Shown: positions 57,325 through 64,000 of the stretch, piece by piece
How positions within the stretch are numbered: the stretch's first letter is position 1
Layout: every line of letters begins with the position of its first letter
Source of the DNA: Pseudomonadota bacterium
GTDB taxonomy: Bacteria; Desulfobacterota; Desulfovibrionia; Desulfovibrionales; Desulfovibrionaceae
Assembly: GCA_018822105.1 (NCBI GenBank)
Contig: JAHJLB010000018.1
Location: 16,548-80,547, forward strand
DNA: 64,000 nt
Direction: 5' to 3'
Made by a program: the position numbers and the translations under genes
The notes under the pieces: generated by a model
Seen by the model: the letters and a program-made list of their open reading frames with translations, nothing else
Databases searched by the model: none
What the model was told of the DNA's origin: nothing

Positions 57325-58139
57325 GCAGATACCTCGACGTGATCATGGCCGGGTTCGGCGGCCAGGGCGTACTTCTCATCGGCAACCTGCTGGCCTACGC
57401 CGGCATGCGCGAGAAGCTCAACGTGACCTACATCCCGGTCTACGGCGTGGAGATGCGCGGCGGCACGGCCAACTGCACCGTGGTGCTCTCCGAGGAGGAG
57501 ATCGGCTCGCCCATCATCCAGCGGCCCACCAGCCTCATCGTCATGAACCGCCCGAGCCTGGACAAGTTCCAGCCCCGGCTGAAGGACGGCGGCATCCAGA
57601 TCGTCAACTCCTCCCTGGTGGACAAGAAGCTGGTGGAGGCCGCAGGCCGCATCCGCAGCGTGCTCGTCCCGGCCAACGAACTGGCCGACAAGGTGGGCAA
57701 CGCCCGCGCGGTGAACACCATCATGCTCGGCGCCTACGTGGCCGCCACGGGCATGGTGAAGCTCTCCACCGTGGAGGCCTGCCTGGCCGAGGTCATGGCG
57801 GCCAAGATCGTGGCCATCAACGTCACGGCCCTGCGCACAGGCGCGGAATACGCCCTGGAGATGCTCGCCTCGGCCAAGGCCCCGGCCAAGAAGCCCGCGG
57901 CGAAGCCCGCGGCCAAGAAGCCCGCGGCGAAGCCCGCGGCCAAGAAGCCCGCGGCGAAGCCCGCGGCCAAGAAGCCCGCGGCCAAGAAGCCCGCGGCCAA
58001 GAAGCCCGCGGCCAAGAAGCCCGCGGCCAAGAAGCCCGCGGCCAAGCCCGCGGCGAAGCCCGCGGCCAAGAAGCCCGCGGCCAAGCCCGCGGCCAAGAAG
58101 CCCGTCGCCAAGAAGGCGGCGGCGGCCAAGAAGAAGTAG
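57321..58139 (+). CDS. 2-oxoacid:ferredoxin oxidoreductase gamma subunit with histone-H1-like tail
   Basis: 272 residues. Residues 1-183 are a normal gamma subunit: IMAGFGGQGVLLIGNLLAYAG, YIPVYGVEMRGGTANCTVVLS, and NTIMLGAYVAATG. From about residue 185 to the end, the protein is almost only Lys, Ala and Pro in KKPAAKPAA and KKPAA units, ending AAAAKKK. Gamma subunits normally stop near residue 185. The tail resembles bacterial histone-H1/AlgP-like C-termini that bind DNA or polyanions. Unknown role: RNA/DNA/membrane tethering or assembly. ATG 57321 overlaps the beta stop. Confidence 0.9.
57873..58134 (+). repeat. In-frame KPAA-encoding tandem repeat
   Basis: Tandem 15-bp (AAGAAGCCCGCGGCC) and 12-bp (AAGCCCGCGGCG-type) units, about 19 in all, nearly identical in DNA sequence. 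Because units are multiples of three, slippage would change tail length without breaking the frame. Confidence 0.9.
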
Positions 58140-58146
58140 CCCAGGC

Positions 58147-58965
58147 GTGCCAGCACCCTACGGCATCATCGGCTGGCCCCTGGGGCACAGCAAGAGCCCG
58201 CTGCTGCACAACTGGGGCCTGCGCGCAAGCTCGCTGCCCGGCAGCTACGAGGCCTGGCCCACGGAGCCCAAGCGGCTCAAGGCCTTCATGGCCGAGGTGC
58301 GCGCGCGCCGCATCAAGGGCGTCAGCGTGACCATCCCGCACAAGCAGGCGGTCCTGCCCTTCCTCGACGGGCTCACCGAGCGCGCCCGGGCCGTGGGTGC
58401 GGTGAACACCCTGTTCTGGCGCGAGGGCAAGCTCCTGGGCGACAATACCGACGTGGCCGGCATCGCCGTCCCCCTGGCCCCCTATCGCGAAAGCCTGGCC
58501 TCGGCCCTGGTGCTGGGGGCTGGCGGGGCAGCGCGCGCGGCCTGCGCGGCCTTGAGGGAGCTCGGCGTGCCGGAGATCGCCGTGACGGGCCGCACCGCGG
58601 CCAAGGCCCAGGCCCTGGCGCAGGACTTCGGCGTCACCGCCGTGGCCTGGGAGGAGCGCACGGCGCGGCCCTGGTCGCTTCTGGTGAACACCACGCCGCT
58701 CGGCATGCTGGGCGCGCACCAGAGCGAATCCCCTTGGCCGGCGGACGCCTTCACCGGCATCGGTCTGGTCTTTGACCTGGTCTACAACCCCGTGCGCACG
58801 GTGCTTTTGAGCGAGGCCAAGGCCGCCGGGGTGGAGGTCCTCTCCGGCCTGCAGATGTTCCTGCAGCAGGGCCTGGCCCAGTTCAAGATCTGGACCGGCG
58901 TGCAGCTGGAAGAGAAGGGCGCGCGCCAGCTGCTCATGATGGACCTGCTGGCCACGGGCGGGTAG
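58147..58965 (+). CDS. aroE: Shikimate dehydrogenase
   Basis: 272 residues, NADPH-dependent reduction of 3-dehydroshikimate. [20 protein letters not shown] contains the SxS shikimate site; [13 protein letters not shown] holds the catalytic Lys; [22 protein letters not shown] binds substrate; [15 protein letters not shown] and [12 protein letters not shown] (NADP-favouring Arg) form the cofactor site. GTG 58147 lies 8 bp after the gamma-subunit stop, so the gene is at the end of the oxidoreductase operon. About 180 bp without a gene precedes prfC. Confidence 0.93.
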   Translation: MPAPYGIIGWPLGHSKSPLLHNWGLRASSLPGSYEAWPTEPKRLKAFMAEVRARRIKGVSVTIPHKQAVLPFLDGLTERARAVGAVNTLFWREGKLLGDNTDVAGIAVPLAPYRESLASALVLGAGGAARAACAALRELGVPEIAVTGRTAAKAQALAQDFGVTAVAWEERTARPWSLLVNTTPLGMLGAHQSESPWPADAFTGIGLVFDLVYNPVRTVLLSEAKAAGVEVLSGLQMFLQQGLAQFKIWTGVQLEEKGARQLLMMDLLATGG

Positions 58966-59144
58966 GAAGGCCAAGCCACCGATTGTTCAGGGCTTTCCAG
59001 AGACGCGCGCCGCCCGGCCGCGCCCCGGCCCCAGCCCGCCCCAGAATCTCCCCCGCGCTTGACCTTTGCCGCCATCTGGGGGAAGGTTCCGCGATTTTCC
59101 GCCTTGCAGCGCGACCTCGCGCCGGGGCATATTCTGGAGCACAC

Positions 59145-60746
59145 GTGACCGACCCCGCATTTGAAAAAGACCTCGCCCGCGAAACGGCCAGACGCCGTAC
59201 TTTCGGCATCATCAGCCACCCGGACGCAGGCAAGACCACCCTGACCGAGAAGCTTCTGCTCTTCGGCGGCGCCATCCAGATGGCCGGCACCGTCAAGGCC
59301 CGCAAGGCCGCGCGCTACGCCACCAGCGACTGGATGGCCATGGAGCGCGAACGCGGCATCTCCGTCACCAGCTCGGTGATGCAGTTCGAGTACGAAGGCT
59401 ACGCCATCAACCTGCTGGATACGCCCGGCCACCAGGACTTCTCCGAGGACACCTACCGCGTGCTCACCGCCGTGGATTCCGCCGTCATGGTCATCGACTC
59501 GGCCAAGGGCGTGGAGACCCAGACCAAGAAGCTCATGGAGGTCTGCCGCCTGCGCGACACGCCCATCCTGACCTTCATCAACAAGATGGACCGCGAGGGC
59601 CGCGAGCCCCTGGAGCTTCTGTCCGACATCGAGGAGAGCCTGGGGATAGAGTGCGCGGCCATGACCTGGCCCATCGGCATGGGCAAGAGCTTCAAGGGCA
59701 CCTGGAACATCCAGAAGAACGAGCTGCACCTGTTCTCCGCCACCCACGGGGGCAAGATCCAGGAGGGCATCGTCATCAAGGGCCTGGACGACCCCCGCCT
59801 GGACGAGCTGCTGGACAGCCAGGCCGCGGACCTGAGGCGCGACATGGAGCTGGTGGCGGGCGCGGGCTATCCCTTTGACCGCGAGCGCTACCTGGCCGGC
59901 AGGCAGACCCCGGTGTTCTTCGGAAGCGCCATCAACAACTTCGGCGTGCAGGAGATGCTGAACGCCTTTGTGGACCTGGCCCCGCCGCCCCGGCCCCGGG
60001 CCAGCACCACCCGCGTGGTCCAGCCTGCGGAGGGCGAGTTCTCCGGCGTGGTCTTCAAGATCCAGGCGAACATGGACCCGGCGCACCGCGACCGCATCGC
60101 GTTTTTGCGCATCTGCTCCGGGCGCTTCCTGCGCGGCATGAAGCTCAGGCACCACCGCATCGGCAAGGACGTCACCGTGTCCAACGCCACCATCTTCATG
60201 GCCCAGGACCGCACAGGCGTGGACGAGGCCTGGCCGGGCGACATCATCGGCCTGCACAACCACGGCACCATCAAGATCGGCGACACCTTCACCGAGCGCG
60301 AGCCCCTCAAGTTCACCGGCATCCCCAGCTTCGCCCCGGAGCATTTTCGCCGCGTGGTGCTGAAGAGCCCGCTCAAGGCCAAGCAGCTGCAGAAAGGCCT
60401 GGCCCAGCTGGCCGAGGAGGGCGCTGTGCAGGTCTTCCGGCCCATGCTGGGCAACGACTACATCCTGGGCGCCGTGGGCGTGCTCCAGTTCGACGTCATC
60501 ATGTCCCGGCTCAAGGACGAATACGCCGTGGACGCCCTCTACGAGCCCGTGCAGTACACCTGCGCGCGCTTCATCACCTGCGCGGACAAGCGCAAGCTGG
60601 CCGATTTCGAGCGGGCCGTGCACGCCAGCCTGGCCAAGGACGCCGAGGACAACCTGGCCTACCTCGCCCCAAGCCAGTGGCGGCTTGAGGACACCCAGGA
60701 AAAATGGCCGGACATCTCCTTTAACACCACCCGAGAACATGAGTAA
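59145..60746 (+). CDS. prfC: Peptide chain release factor 3
   Basis: 533 residues, translational GTPase that recycles RF1/RF2. G1 [17 protein letters not shown]2 [19 protein letters not shown]3 [15 protein letters not shown]4 NKMDRE and the RF3-specific insertion are in order. The beta-barrel domain (about 300-390) has [20 protein letters not shown] and the C-terminal domain [16 protein letters not shown] 59145 has TGGAG upstream. Overlaps the start of the next gene by 8 bp. Confidence 0.96.
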   Translation: MTDPAFEKDLARETARRRTFGIISHPDAGKTTLTEKLLLFGGAIQMAGTVKARKAARYATSDWMAMERERGISVTSSVMQFEYEGYAINLLDTPGHQDFSEDTYRVLTAVDSAVMVIDSAKGVETQTKKLMEVCRLRDTPILTFINKMDREGREPLELLSDIEESLGIECAAMTWPIGMGKSFKGTWNIQKNELHLFSATHGGKIQEGIVIKGLDDPRLDELLDSQAADLRRDMELVAGAGYPFDRERYLAGRQTPVFFGSAINNFGVQEMLNAFVDLAPPPRPRASTTRVVQPAEGEFSGVVFKIQANMDPAHRDRIAFLRICSGRFLRGMKLRHHRIGKDVTVSNATIFMAQDRTGVDEAWPGDIIGLHNHGTIKIGDTFTEREPLKFTGIPSFAPEHFRRVVLKSPLKAKQLQKGLAQLAEEGAVQVFRPMLGNDYILGAVGVLQFDVIMSRLKDEYAVDALYEPVQYTCARFITCADKRKLADFERAVHASLAKDAEDNLAYLAPSQWRLEDTQEKWPDISFNTTREHE

Positions 60747-61464
60747 CTGCGAAATCACCCCCGAAGAGACGCCGGCCGCCAAGCCCGCGCCCAAGCACGG
60801 CAGGCGCTCGCGCCAGGCCAGGACGCCCAAGCCCGTGGTGGTGCCCCTGGCCCCTGTGCGCGAAGGCGCGGAAATGGCGGAGGAATATCTGCGCTCATTC
60901 ACCACCGAGGAGATCCTGACCATGCCGCTCACGGCCTTCGTGGGCAAGATCATCTTCGTGGAGAGCGACCGCCAGCTGCACCAGGCCATGAAGCAGCTGC
61001 ACGAGGAGGAGCTGCTGGGCTTCGACACCGAGACCCGGCCCATCTTCCGGAAGGGCGCCATCCCCCCGCCCGCGCTGCTGCAGCTGGCCGGGCAAAAGAA
61101 CGTCTACATCTTCCAGCTGGCCAAGCTCAACGACAAGGCCATGCTCACGGAGCTGCTGGCCGCCCGGCACATCATCAAGAGCGGCGTGTCCGTGCGCGAC
61201 GACCTGAAGGGCCTGCGAGAGCATTTCGAGTTCACTGAGCACGGCTTTGTGGACCTGGGCGACGTGGCCAAGAAGATGAACATGCTCACCCATGGCCTGC
61301 GCAACCTCACGGCCAACCTGCTTGGCCTGCGCATCAGCAAGGGCGCTCAGTGCTCCAACTGGGCGCGCGAGGCGCTCTCCACCAAGCAGATCGTCTACGC
61401 CGCCACCGACGCCTGGATCAGCCGCGAGCTGTACCTCAAGTTCGTGGACCTGGGCGTCCTGTAA
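60739..61464 (+). CDS. 3'-5' exonuclease, RNase D-like (DEDD family)
   Basis: 241 residues. An N-terminal ~75-residue basic, Pro-rich arm is followed by the exonuclease domain: [12 protein letters not shown] (Exo I D-x-E), [14 protein letters not shown] with [11 protein letters not shown] (Exo II), and [17 protein letters not shown] (Exo III YxxxD). All four catalytic acidic residues and Tyr are present (DEDDy). No HRDC domains, so smaller than E. coli RNase D. Possible role in small RNA or DNA end trimming. Starts inside prfC; a strong terminator follows. Confidence 0.85.
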   Translation: MSNCEITPEETPAAKPAPKHGRRSRQARTPKPVVVPLAPVREGAEMAEEYLRSFTTEEILTMPLTAFVGKIIFVESDRQLHQAMKQLHEEELLGFDTETRPIFRKGAIPPPALLQLAGQKNVYIFQLAKLNDKAMLTELLAARHIIKSGVSVRDDLKGLREHFEFTEHGFVDLGDVAKKMNMLTHGLRNLTANLLGLRISKGAQCSNWAREALSTKQIVYAATDAWISRELYLKFVDLGVL

Positions 61465-61490
61465 CCCAATCTCCCATTTCCGGGGATGCG

Positions 61491-61535
61491 GCAGGGGCCG
61501 GGGCGCAGGCAAGCGTTCCGGCCCCTGCTGTTTTG
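61491..61535 (+). terminator. Intrinsic terminator after the exonuclease gene
   Basis: A perfect 11-bp stem GCAGGGGCCGG / CCGGCCCCTGC with a 16-nt loop is followed by TGTTTTGC. Ends the prfC operon. Confidence 0.75.
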
Positions 61536-61866
61536 CTCGGCGTTGGCAAGCGGCATCATGGGAATTGCCCTGGCAAAGACCAGGGGCAACGCGTTGCCAC
61601 TCCTCAGGTTCACCCCGCCCCAGCAGGGCGAGGTGACAGGGAAAAAGGAAGTCATCTCCCACGTCCAGAGGCACCAGGCAACAGGCCGAACGAATCCCAA
61701 CCTTGAAAAGCCAAACATACGTACGGCCAGCCAGCCTGAATATACGCAGTAAACAGGCATAATACTTTACCCCGTTGGGTTCACAAAGTGCCTCTCCTCA
61801 GCTATGCGATTAATAAGGCCATCACCTTCGTATCCATCTTTCAAAAGACATAAGACAGGAGTGCTT
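61536..61866. other. Intergenic region before the chemoreceptor
   Basis: No supported gene. The distal half (about 61680-61866) is AT-richer and should contain the chemoreceptor promoter, but no clear sigma-28 or sigma-70 pair was found. AGGAG at 61857-61861 is the ribosome site for the next gene. A short frame at 61486-61752 has no coding character. Confidence 0.4.
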
Positions 61867-63558
61867 ATGAAGAACATCAAGCTCGGCGTTAAGCTTATCT
61901 GTGGATTCCTTCTGACGGCATTCATCGGTCTCGCCATAGGTGGCGTGGGGATGCTGGTGGTGAACAGCCTGTCCAAGGACATAGAAGAGGTGGGTAAGGT
62001 GCGCCTGCCCTCAGTGCAGGGACTTCAGGTTATATCTGAAGCGCAAACAGCCATTGACAGTGCCGAGAACGCATTGCTGTGTGTCAAATTGACCCCGGGC
62101 ATGGTTAAGGACGCTCTTAAGCGTTTTGATGACGCAAAGAAGCGCGCGGACGCCGGATGGGCTCTCTATGAGCCGCTGCCGCAGACTCCCGAGGAGGAAA
62201 AGGTCTGGAAGGAATTTGTGCCTGCGTGGAAGGCGTGGTGGGCTGACCACGAGAAGTACTCTGCCATGGCCAAGGCCTATTGGGCCAATCCCAGTGATGC
62301 GCTCTATGAGCAGATGACTAAGCAGGCACTCATAGACAACGGAAAAAGCTTTGAGGCTGCTGAAACACTTCTGAATAAGGTCATTGACCTGAACGTTGGG
62401 TACGGCAATGACGCCGTGAAGCAGGCCGAGGCAGACTCCCGTAAGGGCTACATAACTATGGGAATCGGCATGGCCATTGGGTTCATCCTCGCGGTTGCAC
62501 TGGGGATTATCCTCACTTTGGCCATCACCCGTCCAGTCATGCAGGGCGTAGACTTCGCCAAGCGCATGGCCGAGGGCGACTTCACCACTCAACTCGACAT
62601 CCATCAAAAGGATGAGATAGGTATCCTTGCAGCGGCCTTGAACGATATGGTTGTGCAGTTGCGCCAGGTGGTGGCCGATGTGCGCGGCGCCACGGAAAAC
62701 GTGGCCTCCGGCTCCGAGGAACTCTCGGCCTCCAGCGAAGCCCTGTCCCAGGGCGCCACGGAGCAGGCCGCGGCCGTGGAGGAGGTGTCCTCCAGCATGG
62801 AGGAGATGACCGCCAACATCAAGCAGAATGCCGAGAATGCCCAGCAGACCCAGAAGATCGCCCTGCAGGCGGCCAAGGACGCCCAGGAGGGCGGGGTGGC
62901 CGTGAACAAGGCCGTCACGGCCATGAAGAGCATCGCCGAGAAGATCAGCATCATCGAGGAGATCGCCCGGCAGACCAACCTCCTGGCCCTGAACGCGGCA
63001 ATCGAGGCAGCCAGAGCCGGCGAGCACGGCAAGGGCTTCGCCGTGGTGGCGGCCGAGGTGCGCAAGCTGGCCGAGCGCAGCGGCAACGCCGCCGGCGAGA
63101 TCAGCGAACTGTCCAGCTCCACGGTGTCCATCTCCGAGCAGGCCGGCGAGATGCTGACCAAGCTCGTGCCGGACATCCAGCGCACGGCGGACCTGGTGCA
63201 GGAGATCGCCGCGGCCTCGGCCGAGCAGAACAGCGGCGCGGAGCAGATCAACAGGGCCATCCAGCAGCTGGACCAGGTGATCCAGCAGAACGCCTCGGCC
63301 TCGGAGGAGATGGCCTCCACCAGCGAGGAATTGTCCAGCCAGGCCCAGCAGCTGCAGCAGACCATGGGCTTCTTCCGCGTGGACGAAGGCGGTCTGCATC
63401 AGGCCGCGCGGGCCAGCAGCAGGCCCAAGGCCCTGCCCGCCGGCGCGCCGGTGCGCAAGCCCCAGGCCGTTGCCAGCCACGCCGCCCGCAAGCCCGGCAA
63501 GGGCGTCAACCTGGATCTGAGCGCAGACAGCGACGACGAACAGTTCGAAAAGTTCTAG
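61867..63558 (+). CDS. Methyl-accepting chemotaxis protein
   Basis: 563 residues. Membrane helix 1 (about 10-36: [20 protein letters not shown]), a helical periplasmic four-helix-bundle sensor (about 40-195), helix 2 (about 200-222: [21 protein letters not shown]), HAMP (to about 275), then the cytoplasmic signalling domain with tip [21 protein letters not shown]. The C-terminal tail is basic, ending with acidic [10 protein letters not shown]; no NWETF receptor pentapeptide. Coding DNA before about 62640 has noticeably different codon use from the GC-rich part after it. ATG 61867 has AGGAG seven bases upstream. A cheW gene follows after 10 bp. Confidence 0.93.
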   Translation: MKNIKLGVKLICGFLLTAFIGLAIGGVGMLVVNSLSKDIEEVGKVRLPSVQGLQVISEAQTAIDSAENALLCVKLTPGMVKDALKRFDDAKKRADAGWALYEPLPQTPEEEKVWKEFVPAWKAWWADHEKYSAMAKAYWANPSDALYEQMTKQALIDNGKSFEAAETLLNKVIDLNVGYGNDAVKQAEADSRKGYITMGIGMAIGFILAVALGIILTLAITRPVMQGVDFAKRMAEGDFTTQLDIHQKDEIGILAAALNDMVVQLRQVVADVRGATENVASGSEELSASSEALSQGATEQAAAVEEVSSSMEEMTANIKQNAENAQQTQKIALQAAKDAQEGGVAVNKAVTAMKSIAEKISIIEEIARQTNLLALNAAIEAARAGEHGKGFAVVAAEVRKLAERSGNAAGEISELSSSTVSISEQAGEMLTKLVPDIQRTADLVQEIAAASAEQNSGAEQINRAIQQLDQVIQQNASASEEMASTSEELSSQAQQLQQTMGFFRVDEGGLHQAARASSRPKALPAGAPVRKPQAVASHAARKPGKGVNLDLSADSDDEQFEKF

Positions 63559-63568
63559 GAGGCCTGTC

Positions 63569-64000
63569 ATGGCGGAGAAAACAACCACGGACACCGGCCA
63601 GTATCTGAACTTCACCCTGGGCAAGGAGGTCTTCGCCCTGGACATCGCCAGCGTGCGCGAGGTCCTGGAGCTCACCAGCATCACCAAGATACCGCGCACG
63701 CCCGACTACATGTGCGGGGTCATCAACCTGCGCGGCCACGCCGTGCCGGTCATGGACATGCGGCTGAAGTTCGGCATGCCCGCCACGGCGAACACGGTGG
63801 ACACCTGCATCATCATCGTGGAGGTTGCGTTCGCAGGGGAGGGCATCGTCATGGGCGGCATGGTGGACTCGGTGCGCGAGGTCTTCGACCTGACCGCAGA
63901 CCGCATCGAGGCCGCGCCGCGCATGGGCACGTCCATCAACACCGACTACATCAAGGGCATCGGCAAACAGGACGAGAACTTCGTCATCATCCTGGACATC
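63569..64000 (+). CDS. cheW: Chemotaxis coupling protein CheW (3' end outside window)
   Basis: 144 codons visible; the family is about 160. QYLNFTLGKEVFALDIASVREVL, TSITKIPRTPDYMCGVINLR and GHAVPVMDMRLKFGM are the CheW fold and its core motif (NLRG.V.P..D). Couples the receptor to CheA. ATG 63569 with AGGAGG, directly behind the chemoreceptor, so the pair is probably co-expressed. Confidence 0.95.
   Translation, partial: MAEKTTTDTGQYLNFTLGKEVFALDIASVREVLELTSITKIPRTPDYMCGVINLRGHAVPVMDMRLKFGMPATANTVDTCIIIVEVAFAGEGIVMGGMVDSVREVFDLTADRIEAAPRMGTSINTDYIKGIGKQDENFVIILDI

Noticed and set aside
57873..58134. Tandem repeat considered as a CRISPR array
   Set aside because: Units of 12-15 bp are contiguous without unique spacers and are in frame inside a gene.
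61486..61752. Short frame after the exonuclease gene
   Set aside because: It overlaps the terminator, lacks a ribosome site and shows no protein-like pattern.

Overview
The window is chromosomal DNA of a GC-rich Gram-negative anaerobe, most probably a Desulfovibrio-type sulfate reducer. This is inferred from the gene content: a DUF39-type homocysteine biosynthesis protein, a four-subunit 2-oxoacid:ferredoxin oxidoreductase, a futalosine-type amidohydrolase, and the dnaA-dnaN-gyrB-gyrA and parA/parB/parS neighbourhoods. No marker fixes the species. The replication origin is probably inside the window. Everything from dnaA leftwards (dnaA, dnaN, gyrB, gyrA, a TPR lipoprotein, argS) is on the minus strand. 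The next genes to the right are on the plus strand, and the spacer between carries DnaA-box-like sites.

Layout. 0-10.4 kb: replication and gyrase block plus argS. 10.4-17.2 kb: origin spacer, homocysteine biosynthesis gene, then a tight run of amidohydrolase, pyrB, pyrC and an HD-domain protein with a degraded nucleotidyltransferase head. 17.4-22.1 kb: RNA genes (trmI, radical SAM, RNase E/G, queH). 22.4-26.2 kb: a V4R sensor coupled to a PAS-GGDEF cyclase, a BON lipoprotein and a methyltransferase. 26.3-31.0 kb: M16 metallopeptidase, peroxiredoxin, methyltransferase. 31.1-37.3 kb: an accessory-looking cassette of two related M15-type peptidase genes (one frameshifted), an NtrC-type two-component system and an orphan phage-type large terminase. 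37.6-40.3 kb: fliL-fliN-fliO-fliP-fliQ. 40.4-47.0 kb: glycosyltransferase, small HTH operon, phosphofructokinase, secreted repeat protein and rfaE-type kinase. 47.0-55.1 kb: parB, zinc-ribbon gene, parA with a perfect parS, epimerase, coaBC, lipoprotein, MerR-like protein, queA. 55.2-64 kb: 2-oxoacid oxidoreductase operon whose gamma subunit has a histone-H1-like tail, aroE, prfC, a 3'-5' exonuclease, a chemoreceptor and the start of cheW.

The observations I rate highest are these. (1) The outer genes of the 31-37 kb cassette, an endolysin-like peptidase and a terminase, share an 84-bp promoter block that aligns without gaps, and they flank a two-component system. This suggests a co-regulated, phage-derived lysis/packaging module. 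(2) The gamma subunit has a long Lys/Ala/Pro tail. (3) The V4R-GGDEF pair looks like a split sensor/cyclase. (4) A family of dispersed multi-hairpin elements sits at gene 3' ends. No tRNA, rRNA, CRISPR array or complete insertion sequence was seen.
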